DNA of 64,000 nucleotides from Actinomadura formosensis NBRC 14204 (lineage in GTDB: Bacteria; Actinomycetota; Actinomycetes; Streptosporangiales; Streptosporangiaceae): positions 1 through 64,000 of the forward strand of contig NZ_BCQQ01000001.1 in assembly GCF_001552155.1 (NCBI RefSeq), given 5' to 3'. Below, piece by piece: positions 38,708-47,392 of the stretch (positions are counted from its first letter, which is position 1; each line of letters opens with the position of its first letter). Both the position numbers and the translations under genes were made by a program. Under the pieces are notes generated by a model, which worked only from the letters and a program-made list of their open reading frames with translations, was not told the origin of the DNA and made no database searches.

Positions 38708-39124
38708 GTGCATTTCGAGGTATCCGTCGACATCGACGCCGCTCCGGACACCGTCTGGGCCCTCCTGAAAGACGTTGAACGCTGGCCCGAGATGACGGCC
38801 TCCATCGAGCGCGTCGAAATCCTCGACGAACCGTTCACCCTCTCCAGCCGGGCCCGCGTCCACCAGCCGAAGCTTCCCGCCGCCGTCTGGACGGTCACCG
38901 CGTTCGAGGAGGGCAAGAGCTTCACCTGGGAATCCCGCTCACCCGGCGTCACCACGACCGGCGGCCACGACATCGTCCCCAGGCCCGGCGGAACGGTCAC
39001 CGTCCGCCTCAGCGTCGACCAGAAAGGCCCCCTGGTTCCCCTGGTCTCCCTCCTCACGGGCCGCCTGACCCGCCGCTACGTGACCATGGAGGCCAACGGC
39101 CTGAAGGCCAAAGCCGAACGCTAG
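38708..39124 (+). CDS. SRPBCC (polyketide cyclase/START-like) protein
   Basis: 138 aa from a GTG start. It begins HFEVSVDIDAAPDTVWALLK and continues DVERWPEMTASIERVE, the N-terminal strand-helix of the SRPBCC fold that binds hydrophobic ligands. There is no catalytic signature, so ligand and role are unknown. The 216 bp upstream, after kptA, hold no gene I can support. Confidence 0.8.
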   Translation: MHFEVSVDIDAAPDTVWALLKDVERWPEMTASIERVEILDEPFTLSSRARVHQPKLPAAVWTVTAFEEGKSFTWESRSPGVTTTGGHDIVPRPGGTVTVRLSVDQKGPLVPLVSLLTGRLTRRYVTMEANGLKAKAER

Positions 39125-39152
39125 GTTCTCCCCATGCCCGCGCAGCCGCGGC

Positions 39153-40115
39153 CTACTGGGCGGCGGCCCTCCCGTAGCGTTCCTGGTCGGACGGCCGCGG
39201 CCCCTCGGGACCGTCCCGGCCGATCCGCATCATCCGCGAGACCCGCACCGTGCGGAACACGCGTCCCATGGTGGCGAACTCGTGGCCGTCCGTGGCCCTG
39301 ATCTCCTCCGCCGCCCGCGCCCACCCGGCGAGTTCCTCCGCCGAGGCCGGATCTCCCTGGAACTCGCGGAGCAGGGGCAGCAGTTCGGTGAAGTGGCAGG
39401 CCAGGTGATGGCGCGCCACATCGGGGCCCTCTCCCCCGGTGAGGGGCTTCCAGGCACCGTCCTCGATCTCCACCACGATGAAGGTCGGCGGCAGCAGGAG
39501 CACGCCCGGGTGCGTGCGGATCGCATGGTCGGCCTCGGTCTGGACGATGTCCGGGACGGTACCGGGGTGGGGCCGGTGCCCGAGGAGGTTCAGCCTCAAC
39601 TGCGTCTCCCAGTGCCCGGCCGGCGCCAGCGGATCGATGGGGTGGCCGCGAAGCAGCGTCGGAGCCCCGGCCGGATCGGTGTCGGTGGACCGGGGAGGCT
39701 CCATCGCACCACCGCCCACCAGGGTGAACTTCTCGATCCGGATCACCCGGTAGCGCCGGTCACCGATCTCCCACTCGTCCTTGGCGAGCTGCTCGCCCTC
39801 CTCGGGATCCAGCCGGTCGACGGCGGCCGTCATCGCGCGGGCGAGTTCCGGGGCGGGCTCGCGTTCGGTCACCGTCCGGCGCAGATGGGCGGCCAGGCTC
39901 CGCCGCCCTTCCTCCGGGTTGGACGCCCCGACGGACCCGATGCGCCAGCGCGTCCCGCTCTGGATCGCGAACCCGAAGTCGGGCGACCCGGCCGGGAAGA
40001 GTTTCGGGTAGTCCCGCATCCGCTCGCCGAGTTCCCGGTCCCGCACCGCCGCCACCGGATCGAGGTCGGCGACCATCTCGATGCGGTCGTACCCCTGCAT
40101 CAATGGGAAGCTCAT
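39153..40115 (-). CDS. DUF5954-like protein
   Basis: 320 aa, cytoplasmic. Blocks: FGFAIQSGTRWRIGSVGASN, RRYRVIRIEKFTLVGGGAME followed by PPRSTDTDPAG, and a C-terminal ATMGRVFRTVRVSRMMRIG. This matches the actinomycete DUF5954 family, which has no known function. It lies between SRPBCC and holA, an accessory insertion in the rpsT-holA interval. Confidence 0.65.
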   Translation of the reverse strand: MSFPLMQGYDRIEMVADLDPVAAVRDRELGERMRDYPKLFPAGSPDFGFAIQSGTRWRIGSVGASNPEEGRRSLAAHLRRTVTEREPAPELARAMTAAVDRLDPEEGEQLAKDEWEIGDRRYRVIRIEKFTLVGGGAMEPPRSTDTDPAGAPTLLRGHPIDPLAPAGHWETQLRLNLLGHRPHPGTVPDIVQTEADHAIRTHPGVLLLPPTFIVVEIEDGAWKPLTGGEGPDVARHHLACHFTELLPLLREFQGDPASAEELAGWARAAEEIRATDGHEFATMGRVFRTVRVSRMMRIGRDGPEGPRPSDQERYGRAAAQ

Positions 40116-40273
40116 GCCCCATCATCGTCACAGAATCGATCCACCCGCATACGATTCGTGAGATTACCCGCCGTGAATCACCCTCACCGGCGCGATATGT
40201 CCGAAGCGCCCGAGAACGCACCCCTCACCGCCGAGATCACCCGCGAGCCCGTCACCGGCGCGCGGTGCGGCAC

Positions 40274-41242
40274 CTACGGCGCGGGGTGCCGGCCCCGAGC
40301 GGCGACGATCTGGGCGACCGCCCTCTCCAGCGCGTACGCCGGATCGGCGGCACCCCCCTTGACCGCTTCGTCCGCCTCGGTGACCGCGCTCAGCGCCCGC
40401 GCGACCCCGTCGCCGGACCAGCCGCGCAGTTGCTTCTGCACCCGGTCGATCTTCCACGGCGGCATGCCCAGCTCCTTCGCCAGCGCCGCGCCACGCGCAC
40501 CCCGCGGCGCCCCGCCGACCTTCGCCAGCCCCCGCACCCCCTGGGCGAGCGCGCTGACGATCAGAACCGGCGCCACACCCGTCGCGAGGGCCCAGCGGAG
40601 CTGCTCCAGGGCCTCGGCGAGCTGCCCCTCGACGGCCTTGTCCGCCACCGTGAACCCGCTGACCTCGGCGCGTCCCCGGTAGTAGCGGGCGACGGCCGCG
40701 TCGTCGATCTTCCCGCCGGTGTCGGCGACCAGCTGGCTGCAGGCCGCCGCCAGCTCCCGCAGGTCGTTGCCCACCGCGTCGAGCAGACCGCGCGCCCCGT
40801 CCGCCGAGATCTTCCCGCCCGCCCGGCGGATCTCGGCCCGCACGAAATCGACCCGCTCCCCCACCTTGGTGACCTTCGGGCACGAGATCTTGCGCGCCTT
40901 GAGCCTGGTCAGCCCCTCCACCAGCGCCTTCCCTCTGGCCCCGCCGGAGTGGACGGCGACCAGCACCACCTCGTCCGCCGGGTTCCCGGCGTACCTGAGC
41001 ACCTCGGCCGTCAGGTCCTTCCCGAGATCCTGCGCCGACCGGAGCACCAGCACCTTCCCGCCTCCGAACAGCGACGGCGACGTCAGCTCCGAGATCCGCC
41101 CGGGTTCCAGCCCGCCCGGCGCGAGGTCGGTCACCTCGGCATCGGGATCCTTCGCCCGCACGGACGCGACGACATCGGCGATGGCCCGCTCCACGAGCAG
41201 CTCTTCGTCACCGATGATCAAGATGATGGGCTCAACCGACAC
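40274..41242 (-). CDS. holA: DNA polymerase III subunit delta
   Basis: 322 aa from the GTG at 41240-41242 (SVEPIILIIGDEELLVERAI). The N-terminal AAA-like fold has VLVLRSAQDLG and EVVLVAVHSGGARGKALVE, and the C-terminal collar domain contains WALATGVAPVLIVSALAQGV. It opens the beta clamp in the clamp loader. The frame runs another 165 codons upstream as antisense of comEC. Confidence 0.93.
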   Translation of the reverse strand: MSVEPIILIIGDEELLVERAIADVVASVRAKDPDAEVTDLAPGGLEPGRISELTSPSLFGGGKVLVLRSAQDLGKDLTAEVLRYAGNPADEVVLVAVHSGGARGKALVEGLTRLKARKISCPKVTKVGERVDFVRAEIRRAGGKISADGARGLLDAVGNDLRELAAACSQLVADTGGKIDDAAVARYYRGRAEVSGFTVADKAVEGQLAEALEQLRWALATGVAPVLIVSALAQGVRGLAKVGGAPRGARGAALAKELGMPPWKIDRVQKQLRGWSGDGVARALSAVTEADEAVKGGAADPAYALERAVAQIVAARGRHPAP

Positions 41243-41301
41243 CCCAGCAGCATGCCACGCCCGTCCCTCGCCCCGTGCCATCCGGCGGTTCTCGCGCTCG
41301 G

Positions 41302-43584
41302 TCAGTGGCGAGAGACCACTGTTACGGCGGTTGCGGTGCGGACTATGGCTATGTCTCCTTCCCGGTCGGTGCGGTAGATCCGGGTGTGGAGGCGGCTGAG
41401 GAGGTTGAGGGTCGCCGGGGAAGGGTGGCCGTAGTCGTTGTGCTCGCCGACCGAGATCAGGGAAACGGCCGCGTGAGCGGCGGCCAGGAAGCGCGGGTCC
41501 TGGCTGCGGGAGCCGTGATGGGGGATCTTCAGAACCTGGACGCAGGGGACGGCCGATTCCAGGGCTCGCTGTGCGTCCGCTTCGATGTCGCCCGCCAGGA
41601 GTGCGCTGAATCCGGGCTTGCGGGCGAGGAGGACCACACTCGCGTTGTTGACCGTTGTGCCGTCGTCCTGGGCCGAGAGGGTCGGGCCGTTGCCGGGTGG
41701 GGCCAGGACCGAAAGCGTCAACTCGCCTATGCGCCATTGCCGGCCCGGCTCAGCGGGACCGATGGGGATGCCGGATGTGTAGCGGGCCTCGCGGCCGGAG
41801 GTGAGGGGCGTGGTCAGCACCTGGCGGACCGTACGGCCGTGTCTGACACCTGACGTGCCGTTGATGTGGTCGGCGTGCGGGTGGGTCAGGACGAGGAGCG
41901 GGACGTCCCTCACCCCGAGACGCCGCAAGCAGCGGTCGACCGGGGCGGGGTCCGGGCCCGTGTCCACCACGACGGCCTGGCCGGGGCCTGCGGACAGCGC
42001 GAGGGCGTCGCCCTGGCCGACGTCGCAGGCGACCATCTGCCAGCCGGGCGGCGGCCAGCCGGGGGACATCGCGCGCATGGCGACGACCGCGATGAGGACA
42101 CCGGTCATGGCCGCGGCGGCGATGAGACGCAGGCGGCCACTGCGCAGGATCAGGACGGCGGCTCCGCCCGCCGCCAGCAGCGTCACGGCGCCGAGCCCGC
42201 CGCCGGCCCAGGGGATCGTCGCGTAGGGCAGTTTCGCGGCGGTGCGGGCGACCCAGATGATCCAGCCGACGGCGAGGCCGGCGGGCCACACGATCAGCCG
42301 GGCGGCGGGCAGCGAGACGGGCGCGGTCACGGCCCCGAGGGCGCCGAGGAGGGTGGCGGGGGCGACGGCGGGGGCGGCCAGCAGGTTCGCGAACACGGAG
42401 ACGACGCCCACCTCGCCGGAGAGCGTCACGAGCACGGGTGCCACGGCGACCTCGGCGGCGGCCGAGACGGCGAGGGCGCCGGCGATCGGGCCGGGCAGCC
42501 ACCGGCCGAGCCGTTCCCGCCACGGCGGGGCCAGGACCAGCAGCCCGGCCGTGGCCAGGACCGAGAGCGCGAACCCGTACGAGCGCGAGAGTTCCGGATC
42601 GATCAGGACGAGGAGCAGGACGGCGGCGGCCAGCGCGGGAAGCCCCTGGCGTTCCCGGCCGGTGACCAGGGCCAGCAAGCCGATCGACCCCATGACCGCC
42701 GCCCGCAGGACGCTCGGTTCCGGCCGCGCGACGATGACGAATCCGAACACCGCGAGCACGGCGAAGGGCGGGGCCCGGCGGGGCCCGAGACCGGCGAGGC
42801 GGCACAGCCCCAGAACGGCGCCGACGACGATCGCGAGGTTCGCGCCGGAGACCACCAGGAGGTGGGTGAGGCCCGCGGTGCGGAAGTGCTCCGCCAGCGC
42901 GGGGTCGATGCGCGAGGTGTCGCCGACGACCATGCCCGGCAGGACACCGCGCCGATCCGGCGGGAGCCGGTCCACCGCCGCCCGCAGTCTGGCACGTACA
43001 TGCTCGGCGGCGCGCTGCACCGGGGACGGCGTGCCGAGGACGGTGGGCGGCCCGCGCACGATCACGACCGCGGCCAGCAGGCCGGCGCCCTCGGGGGTCG
43101 TGAACCGGCCCCGCAGCCGTACCCGCTGGCTGGGAAGGAGGCGAAGCCAGCGGGGGTCGCCCGCGATGAGCAGCACCGGAACGCGGACCTTGGCCCGCCG
43201 CACCGCCTCGATCCGGGCCCGGAGGACGACCATCCGGCGGCCATGGCCGGGGGTGGCCCGCGGGTCTTCGGTCACCACCGCCTCCGCCGCGGCCGTCCGT
43301 CCGGCGCGGGCGAGGTCCCGCACCGGCCCGCCGCCGACGGCGGTCGCCCGGAGCGCCACCCCGCACGCCGACGCCGCCGCGCACGCCAGCACGACCCCGA
43401 TGACGACCCGCCCGCCCGTCCCGCCGGGGTGCGCTGTGCGGGAGCGCGGGATCAGCAGGCAGAGGGACGCCAGGGCCGCCGTTGCCGCCAGGGCGTAGGT
43501 GAGTTTCGGGGGGAGGCCCATGGTCGTTGCGGCCGCCACCCAGGTGGCGATGGCGGGGATCAGCAGGCGGATGTCGTGGGTCAT
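41302..43584 (-). CDS. comEC: ComEC/Rec2 DNA-uptake channel protein
   Basis: 760 aa. Hydrophobic N-terminus, DUF4131 region to about 190, then the competence membrane domain (AGLTHLLVVSGANLAIVVGA; RPEPSVLRAAVMGSIGLLAL) with about ten spans, and from about 510 a metallo-beta-lactamase domain: CDVGQGDALAL, VVDTGPD, LTHPHADHINGTSGV, LLAGDIEADAQ, KIPHHGSRSQDP. The HxHxDH and HHGS motifs are intact, consistent with nuclease activity during DNA import. Translationally coupled to comEA by a 4-nt overlap. Confidence 0.94.
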   Translation of the reverse strand: MTHDIRLLIPAIATWVAAATTMGLPPKLTYALAATAALASLCLLIPRSRTAHPGGTGGRVVIGVVLACAAASACGVALRATAVGGGPVRDLARAGRTAAAEAVVTEDPRATPGHGRRMVVLRARIEAVRRAKVRVPVLLIAGDPRWLRLLPSQRVRLRGRFTTPEGAGLLAAVVIVRGPPTVLGTPSPVQRAAEHVRARLRAAVDRLPPDRRGVLPGMVVGDTSRIDPALAEHFRTAGLTHLLVVSGANLAIVVGAVLGLCRLAGLGPRRAPPFAVLAVFGFVIVARPEPSVLRAAVMGSIGLLALVTGRERQGLPALAAAVLLLVLIDPELSRSYGFALSVLATAGLLVLAPPWRERLGRWLPGPIAGALAVSAAAEVAVAPVLVTLSGEVGVVSVFANLLAAPAVAPATLLGALGAVTAPVSLPAARLIVWPAGLAVGWIIWVARTAAKLPYATIPWAGGGLGAVTLLAAGGAAVLILRSGRLRLIAAAAMTGVLIAVVAMRAMSPGWPPPGWQMVACDVGQGDALALSAGPGQAVVVDTGPDPAPVDRCLRRLGVRDVPLLVLTHPHADHINGTSGVRHGRTVRQVLTTPLTSGREARYTSGIPIGPAEPGRQWRIGELTLSVLAPPGNGPTLSAQDDGTTVNNASVVLLARKPGFSALLAGDIEADAQRALESAVPCVQVLKIPHHGSRSQDPRFLAAAHAAVSLISVGEHNDYGHPSPATLNLLSRLHTRIYRTDREGDIAIVRTATAVTVVSRH

Positions 43585-44285
43585 ACGCGGACCATGGGTT
43601 TCAGATCGGCGAAGCGGCGGGCGCCTATGCCGTTGACCTCCTGGAGCTGGTCGATCGAGCGGAACCCGCCGTGCTGGGCGCGGTAGTCGACGATGCGCTG
43701 GGCCAGGACGGGGCCCACGCCGGGGAGGTCGTCGAGCTGGTCCGGGGTGGCGGTGTTCAGGTCGAGCGGAGTGCCGGGCGCTCCGGACGGGCCGGCGGAG
43801 GGGGCGGCTCCCGGTGGCGGGGTCGGCCGGGGGACGCCGACCGGGATCTGTTCGCCGTCCACGAGCGTGCGGGCGAGGTTGAGGGTGCCGGTCTTCGCTC
43901 CCGGGCGGACACCGCCGGCGGCCTTGATGGCCTCGGCGACCCGGGAGCCGGACGGGAGCGTGATCACGCCCGGATGCTCGACCTTGCCGAGAACGTGGAC
44001 GACCACCGGGGAGGAGGCCGCCGCCGGGCTCACGGACACGGCCGGCCGCGGGTCGGTGAGGGAGGCGCTCGCGGCGGGGACCGCCCGGTCATCGGGTCTC
44101 GGGCGCGCGAGCCAGAGGTAGCCGGCCGCGACCAGGGCGGCGACCACGCCGATGAGGACGAGGGTGCGGACGTGGGATTTCTCCGGCATCGCACGTAAGC
44201 GGGCCGCCGGGGGCGCGTCGGGAGCGGTGGGCGGCTTCAGCCGGCCCATGAGGGTGTGCAGCCGGTCCTGCGGGTCGGGTCTCAT
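43581..44285 (-). CDS. comEA: ComEA DNA-binding competence protein
   Basis: 234 aa from the ATG at 44283-44285 (MRPDPQDRLHTLMGRLKPP). One membrane span near 40-58 (VLIGVVAALVAAGYLWL). A SLBB domain (VVHVLGKVEHPGVITLPSGS) follows, then a Pro-rich linker and a C-terminal helix-hairpin-helix pair (LDLNTATPDQLDDLPGVGPV, FRSIDQLQEVNGIGARRFAD). It captures external DNA and passes it to ComEC. Confidence 0.94.
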   Translation of the reverse strand: MRPDPQDRLHTLMGRLKPPTAPDAPPAARLRAMPEKSHVRTLVLIGVVAALVAAGYLWLARPRPDDRAVPAASASLTDPRPAVSVSPAAASSPVVVHVLGKVEHPGVITLPSGSRVAEAIKAAGGVRPGAKTGTLNLARTLVDGEQIPVGVPRPTPPPGAAPSAGPSGAPGTPLDLNTATPDQLDDLPGVGPVLAQRIVDYRAQHGGFRSIDQLQEVNGIGARRFADLKPMVRV

Positions 44286-44352
44286 GCCGCCTGACGGTAA
44301 GGAGAGCCCGCGGGGGGCCGCGCCGGGTTGCGCAATTGTGGACAACTCCCGG

Positions 44353-45663
44353 TCAGCGGCGCCCGGCGGCCACGGCGGCGAGGACGAGCAGGGCCGCGAT
44401 GAGCGCCGTGACGTGGGACAGCGTGCCCGGCCCTGAGAGGTAGACGCCACCGAAGACGGCGATCGCGAGGACGTTCGCCAGCAGTGTCCCGGTGTTGGTC
44501 AGCGCGGAGACCGACGATGCCTGGTCGGGGCCCACCAAGCCCGTTACCCGGTCCACGAGGGGGCTGAAGCCCGCGGCATGGCCCGCGCCGGAGATGAACA
44601 GCAGCGGGACGGACAGGAGTGTCGGCCATCCGTCTCCCGCCACAAGACCCAAGGCCGAGGCCGCGACCGCGAAGGAGAGGAGTCCGGCGGGCGGGAGAGC
44701 GGGCCGCATGCGCGGCGGCAGGTGCGTCCAGCCCAGGCCCGCCGTAGCGAAACCCACCGTGTACGGGACGAACGTCAACCCGGCATGAAGCGGCGAGAAG
44801 CCGAGAACGTCCTGTAGGTAGAGCGCGAGCGGGAACAGGAATCCGGTGTAGGCGCCCATCACCGCACAGGCCGCGAACAGGCCGGGACGGACGGCAGGCC
44901 GCCGCAACACCGACAGATCCAGAAGCGGCGACGTGACCCTCAGTTCATGGACGCGGAAGACCGCGAGAAGAACACAGCCTGCCGCCAGGGACGGCCACGT
45001 CCAGAGCGGCCAGTGCTGTTCCCTGCCCAGCACCAGCGGCACCACGAACGCGGCCATTCCGCAAGAGAGCAGGGCCACGCCGGGGAGATCCAGGCGCGTT
45101 GCCCTCGTAGGTTCTGGGGGCATCACTCGGGGTCCTATGGCAAGGAGCAGGGCGCCGATGGGGACGTTGACCAGGAAGATGGGACGCCAACTGCCTCCCA
45201 AGGTCACGATGACGCCTCCCGCGACCTGTCCCAGGGCCACCCCTAGCGCCAGAACCATCGAGTAGAGGCCGAGTGCACGTGCCCTGGCAGGGCCGTCGAA
45301 GGCCAGTTGGATGAGCGAGAGCACCTGGGGCAGCAGCAGCGCGGCCGACGCTCCCTGAATGACCCTCGCGGCGACGAGCACGGCACCGGTCGGCGCAAGT
45401 CCGCAGGCCAGGGACGCGGCGGTGAAGCCGAACAGCCCGAAGAAGAACATCGTGCGGTAGCCGTGCTTGTCGCCTAGGCGTGCCCCCGTGACGACCAGTA
45501 CGGCCAAGGCGAAGATGTATCCGCCCGTGACGAGTTGCAGCAATGCCCCGGACGAGTGCAGCCCCGCCGCGATATTGGGCAGCGCCACCGCCACGATGGA
45601 GCCGTCCATGGAAACCATCGTCTGGCCCGTGAGCAGGACCACCAGCAGCCATCGCCTGACCAT
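44353..45663 (-). CDS. MFS drug-exporter-type transporter
   Basis: 436 aa from the ATG at 45661-45663. Motif C-like DGSIVAVALPNIAAGLHSSG and motif A GARLGDKHGYRTMFFFG place it in the DHA2-like branch; about 12-13 hydrophobic spans, shorter than the usual 14-span members. It would export a small hydrophobic compound by proton antiport. It is divergent from an AraC regulator 67 bp away, which is the likely local regulator. Confidence 0.88.
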   Translation of the reverse strand: MVRRWLLVVLLTGQTMVSMDGSIVAVALPNIAAGLHSSGALLQLVTGGYIFALAVLVVTGARLGDKHGYRTMFFFGLFGFTAASLACGLAPTGAVLVAARVIQGASAALLLPQVLSLIQLAFDGPARARALGLYSMVLALGVALGQVAGGVIVTLGGSWRPIFLVNVPIGALLLAIGPRVMPPEPTRATRLDLPGVALLSCGMAAFVVPLVLGREQHWPLWTWPSLAAGCVLLAVFRVHELRVTSPLLDLSVLRRPAVRPGLFAACAVMGAYTGFLFPLALYLQDVLGFSPLHAGLTFVPYTVGFATAGLGWTHLPPRMRPALPPAGLLSFAVAASALGLVAGDGWPTLLSVPLLFISGAGHAAGFSPLVDRVTGLVGPDQASSVSALTNTGTLLANVLAIAVFGGVYLSGPGTLSHVTALIAALLVLAAVAAGRR

Positions 45664-45730
45664 TCGGCGAGTGTGCGCGCCCAGCCCGTAACGGCGCTTG
45701 AAGATATTTGATCTGCGTACGATGGCGGCC

Positions 45731-46483
45731 ATGCGCGAGTCGACGGCCGTGGCCGTGACGGAGGACTTCGCCGTCCACACGGTGCGTTGCACCGATCACC
45801 GGCCCGGCTGGTCGGAGCCGGAGTCGTTCACCGCTCACCGGATCGTCCTCGTACGGGCGGGACGGTTCCGCATGCGTTCTCGCCACGGCCGCGCCGTGAT
45901 CGACCCCACGATGGGGTATGCGGAGGCTCCGGGAGGGGAGGGCCGGTTCGCGCATCCGGCGGGCGGTGACGTGTGCACCGCCATCACGCTCTCCCCCGGT
46001 CTGTGGCGGGGATCGGCCGGGATGGTCAGGGTCGGCGCGCGCGCGGACGTCGCCCACCGGCTCCTGCTGCGAGCCGGCCCCGACGTGGGCTACGAGACGG
46101 CCGAACGGCTGCTGGGGCTTCTCGTCCACCTGGCTTTGGACGACACCGGCCGCATCCGCCGCGCCCTGGTCGACGAAGCCCGCGAGGCCATCGTCAGCGA
46201 CCATCCGCAAGCGGCGGCGCTCGTCCCGCTGGCCCGGCTCCTGGAGGTCTCGCCGTCCCACCTGAGCCGGACGTTCCGCCGGGAGACCGGCATGTCCGTC
46301 ACCCGCTTCCGGAACCGGATCCGGGTCGGCCGCGCACTCGACCGCATCGAACAGGGCGAACGCGACCTGGCGGGTCTCGCCGGCGATCTCGGTTTCGCCG
46401 ACCACGCCCACCTGACCCGGACGATCAAGGCGGAGACGGGCCATCCTCCGACCGCCCTCCGCCGCCTTCTCGCCTCCCGGTAG
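45731..46483 (+). CDS. AraC-family transcription regulator
   Basis: 250 aa from the ATG at 45731, seven bases after TACGAT (45718-45723), a leaderless -10 pattern; the ATG at 45722 lies in that box. N-terminal AraC-binding cupin-like sensing domain (1-150). C-terminal double HTH: LVPLARLLEVSPSHLSRTFR, RETGMSVTRFRNRIRVGRAL and LAGLAGDLGFADHAHLTRTI. Likely controls the divergent MFS gene. AGAT-N5-ATCT at 45702-45714 in the shared space may be an operator half. Confidence 0.85.
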   Translation: MRESTAVAVTEDFAVHTVRCTDHRPGWSEPESFTAHRIVLVRAGRFRMRSRHGRAVIDPTMGYAEAPGGEGRFAHPAGGDVCTAITLSPGLWRGSAGMVRVGARADVAHRLLLRAGPDVGYETAERLLGLLVHLALDDTGRIRRALVDEAREAIVSDHPQAAALVPLARLLEVSPSHLSRTFRRETGMSVTRFRNRIRVGRALDRIEQGERDLAGLAGDLGFADHAHLTRTIKAETGHPPTALRRLLASR

Positions 46484-46495
46484 CCCGGCGGGCGG

Positions 46496-47341
46496 TCAGA
46501 GTCGCGGCGCCACCACCACACCGAGCATGCCGGGGCCGACGTGGGCGCCGATGACCGGGCCCACCTCGCCGACGTAGACGTCCTCGACGTGCGGGATGCG
46601 TGCGCGCAGCCGGGCGGCCAGGGTCTCCGCGCGGGCCGGGGCGAACAGATGCTGGACGCCCAGGTCCACCCGGCGGTCGCCGGCCTCGGCGGCGGCGAGT
46701 TCCTCCAGCCGGGCGAGCGCGCGCGAGGAGGTGCGGACTTTCTCCAGCGGCGCTATCCGTCCGTCGGTGATGTCCAGGAGAGGCTTCACCATGAGGGCGG
46801 AGCCGAGGAGGGTGGCCGCGGCACCGATCCGGCCGCCTCGCCGCAGATGCTCCAGGGTGTCGACATAGATGAGCGACCGGGTGAGCTCCGCTCGGCGTGA
46901 GGCGGCGGATGCGGCCTCCTCTGCGGTGCCGCCGGACATCACGGTGGCCGCGGCGGAGAGCGCGGCGAACCCGAGCCCCATGCCGATGGTTCCGCTGTCG
47001 ATGACCGTTACGGGCACGGGCGCGGCGTCCGCCGCGAGGCGTGCGGCCTCCACCGTCCCGGACAGGGCCGCCGACAGGTGGACGGAGACGATGCTGCGGG
47101 CACCGGCGGAGGCAGCGGCCTCGTAGGCGCGGGTGAAGCGTTCGGGCGCGGGCCGGGACGTGGTGATGGGACGCCATTCCTTCAGCGCCTGTGCGGCCTC
47201 GGCGGTGCTGATGTCGCCTTCATCCCGGGTGGTGCCGCCCACGGCGATCTGCAGCGGGACGACGGTCAGCCCGTGGCGTTCGGCGAGCCCGGGGGGAAGG
47301 TAGGCGGTGGAATCCGTGACGACCGCGACCGCACTCCCCAT
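46496..47341 (-). CDS. DegV-family fatty-acid-binding protein
   Basis: 281 aa. VAVVTDSTAYLPPGLAERHG with the Thr/Ser lipid pocket, TSRPAPERFTRAYEAA, ARSIVSVHLSAALSGT and VIDSGTIGMGLGFAALSAA are standard DegV blocks. These bind acyl chains and in some bacteria hand fatty acids to the FakA kinase; here the kinase is not adjacent. Conserved neighbour of comEA. Confidence 0.92.
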   Translation of the reverse strand: MGSAVAVVTDSTAYLPPGLAERHGLTVVPLQIAVGGTTRDEGDISTAEAAQALKEWRPITTSRPAPERFTRAYEAAASAGARSIVSVHLSAALSGTVEAARLAADAAPVPVTVIDSGTIGMGLGFAALSAAATVMSGGTAEEAASAASRRAELTRSLIYVDTLEHLRRGGRIGAAATLLGSALMVKPLLDITDGRIAPLEKVRTSSRALARLEELAAAEAGDRRVDLGVQHLFAPARAETLAARLRARIPHVEDVYVGEVGPVIGAHVGPGMLGVVVAPRL

Positions 47342-47392
47342 GATGGGGACATTACCCGTATTGCCCGCTTTACCCGCCGCGGGCCGGGCGCG

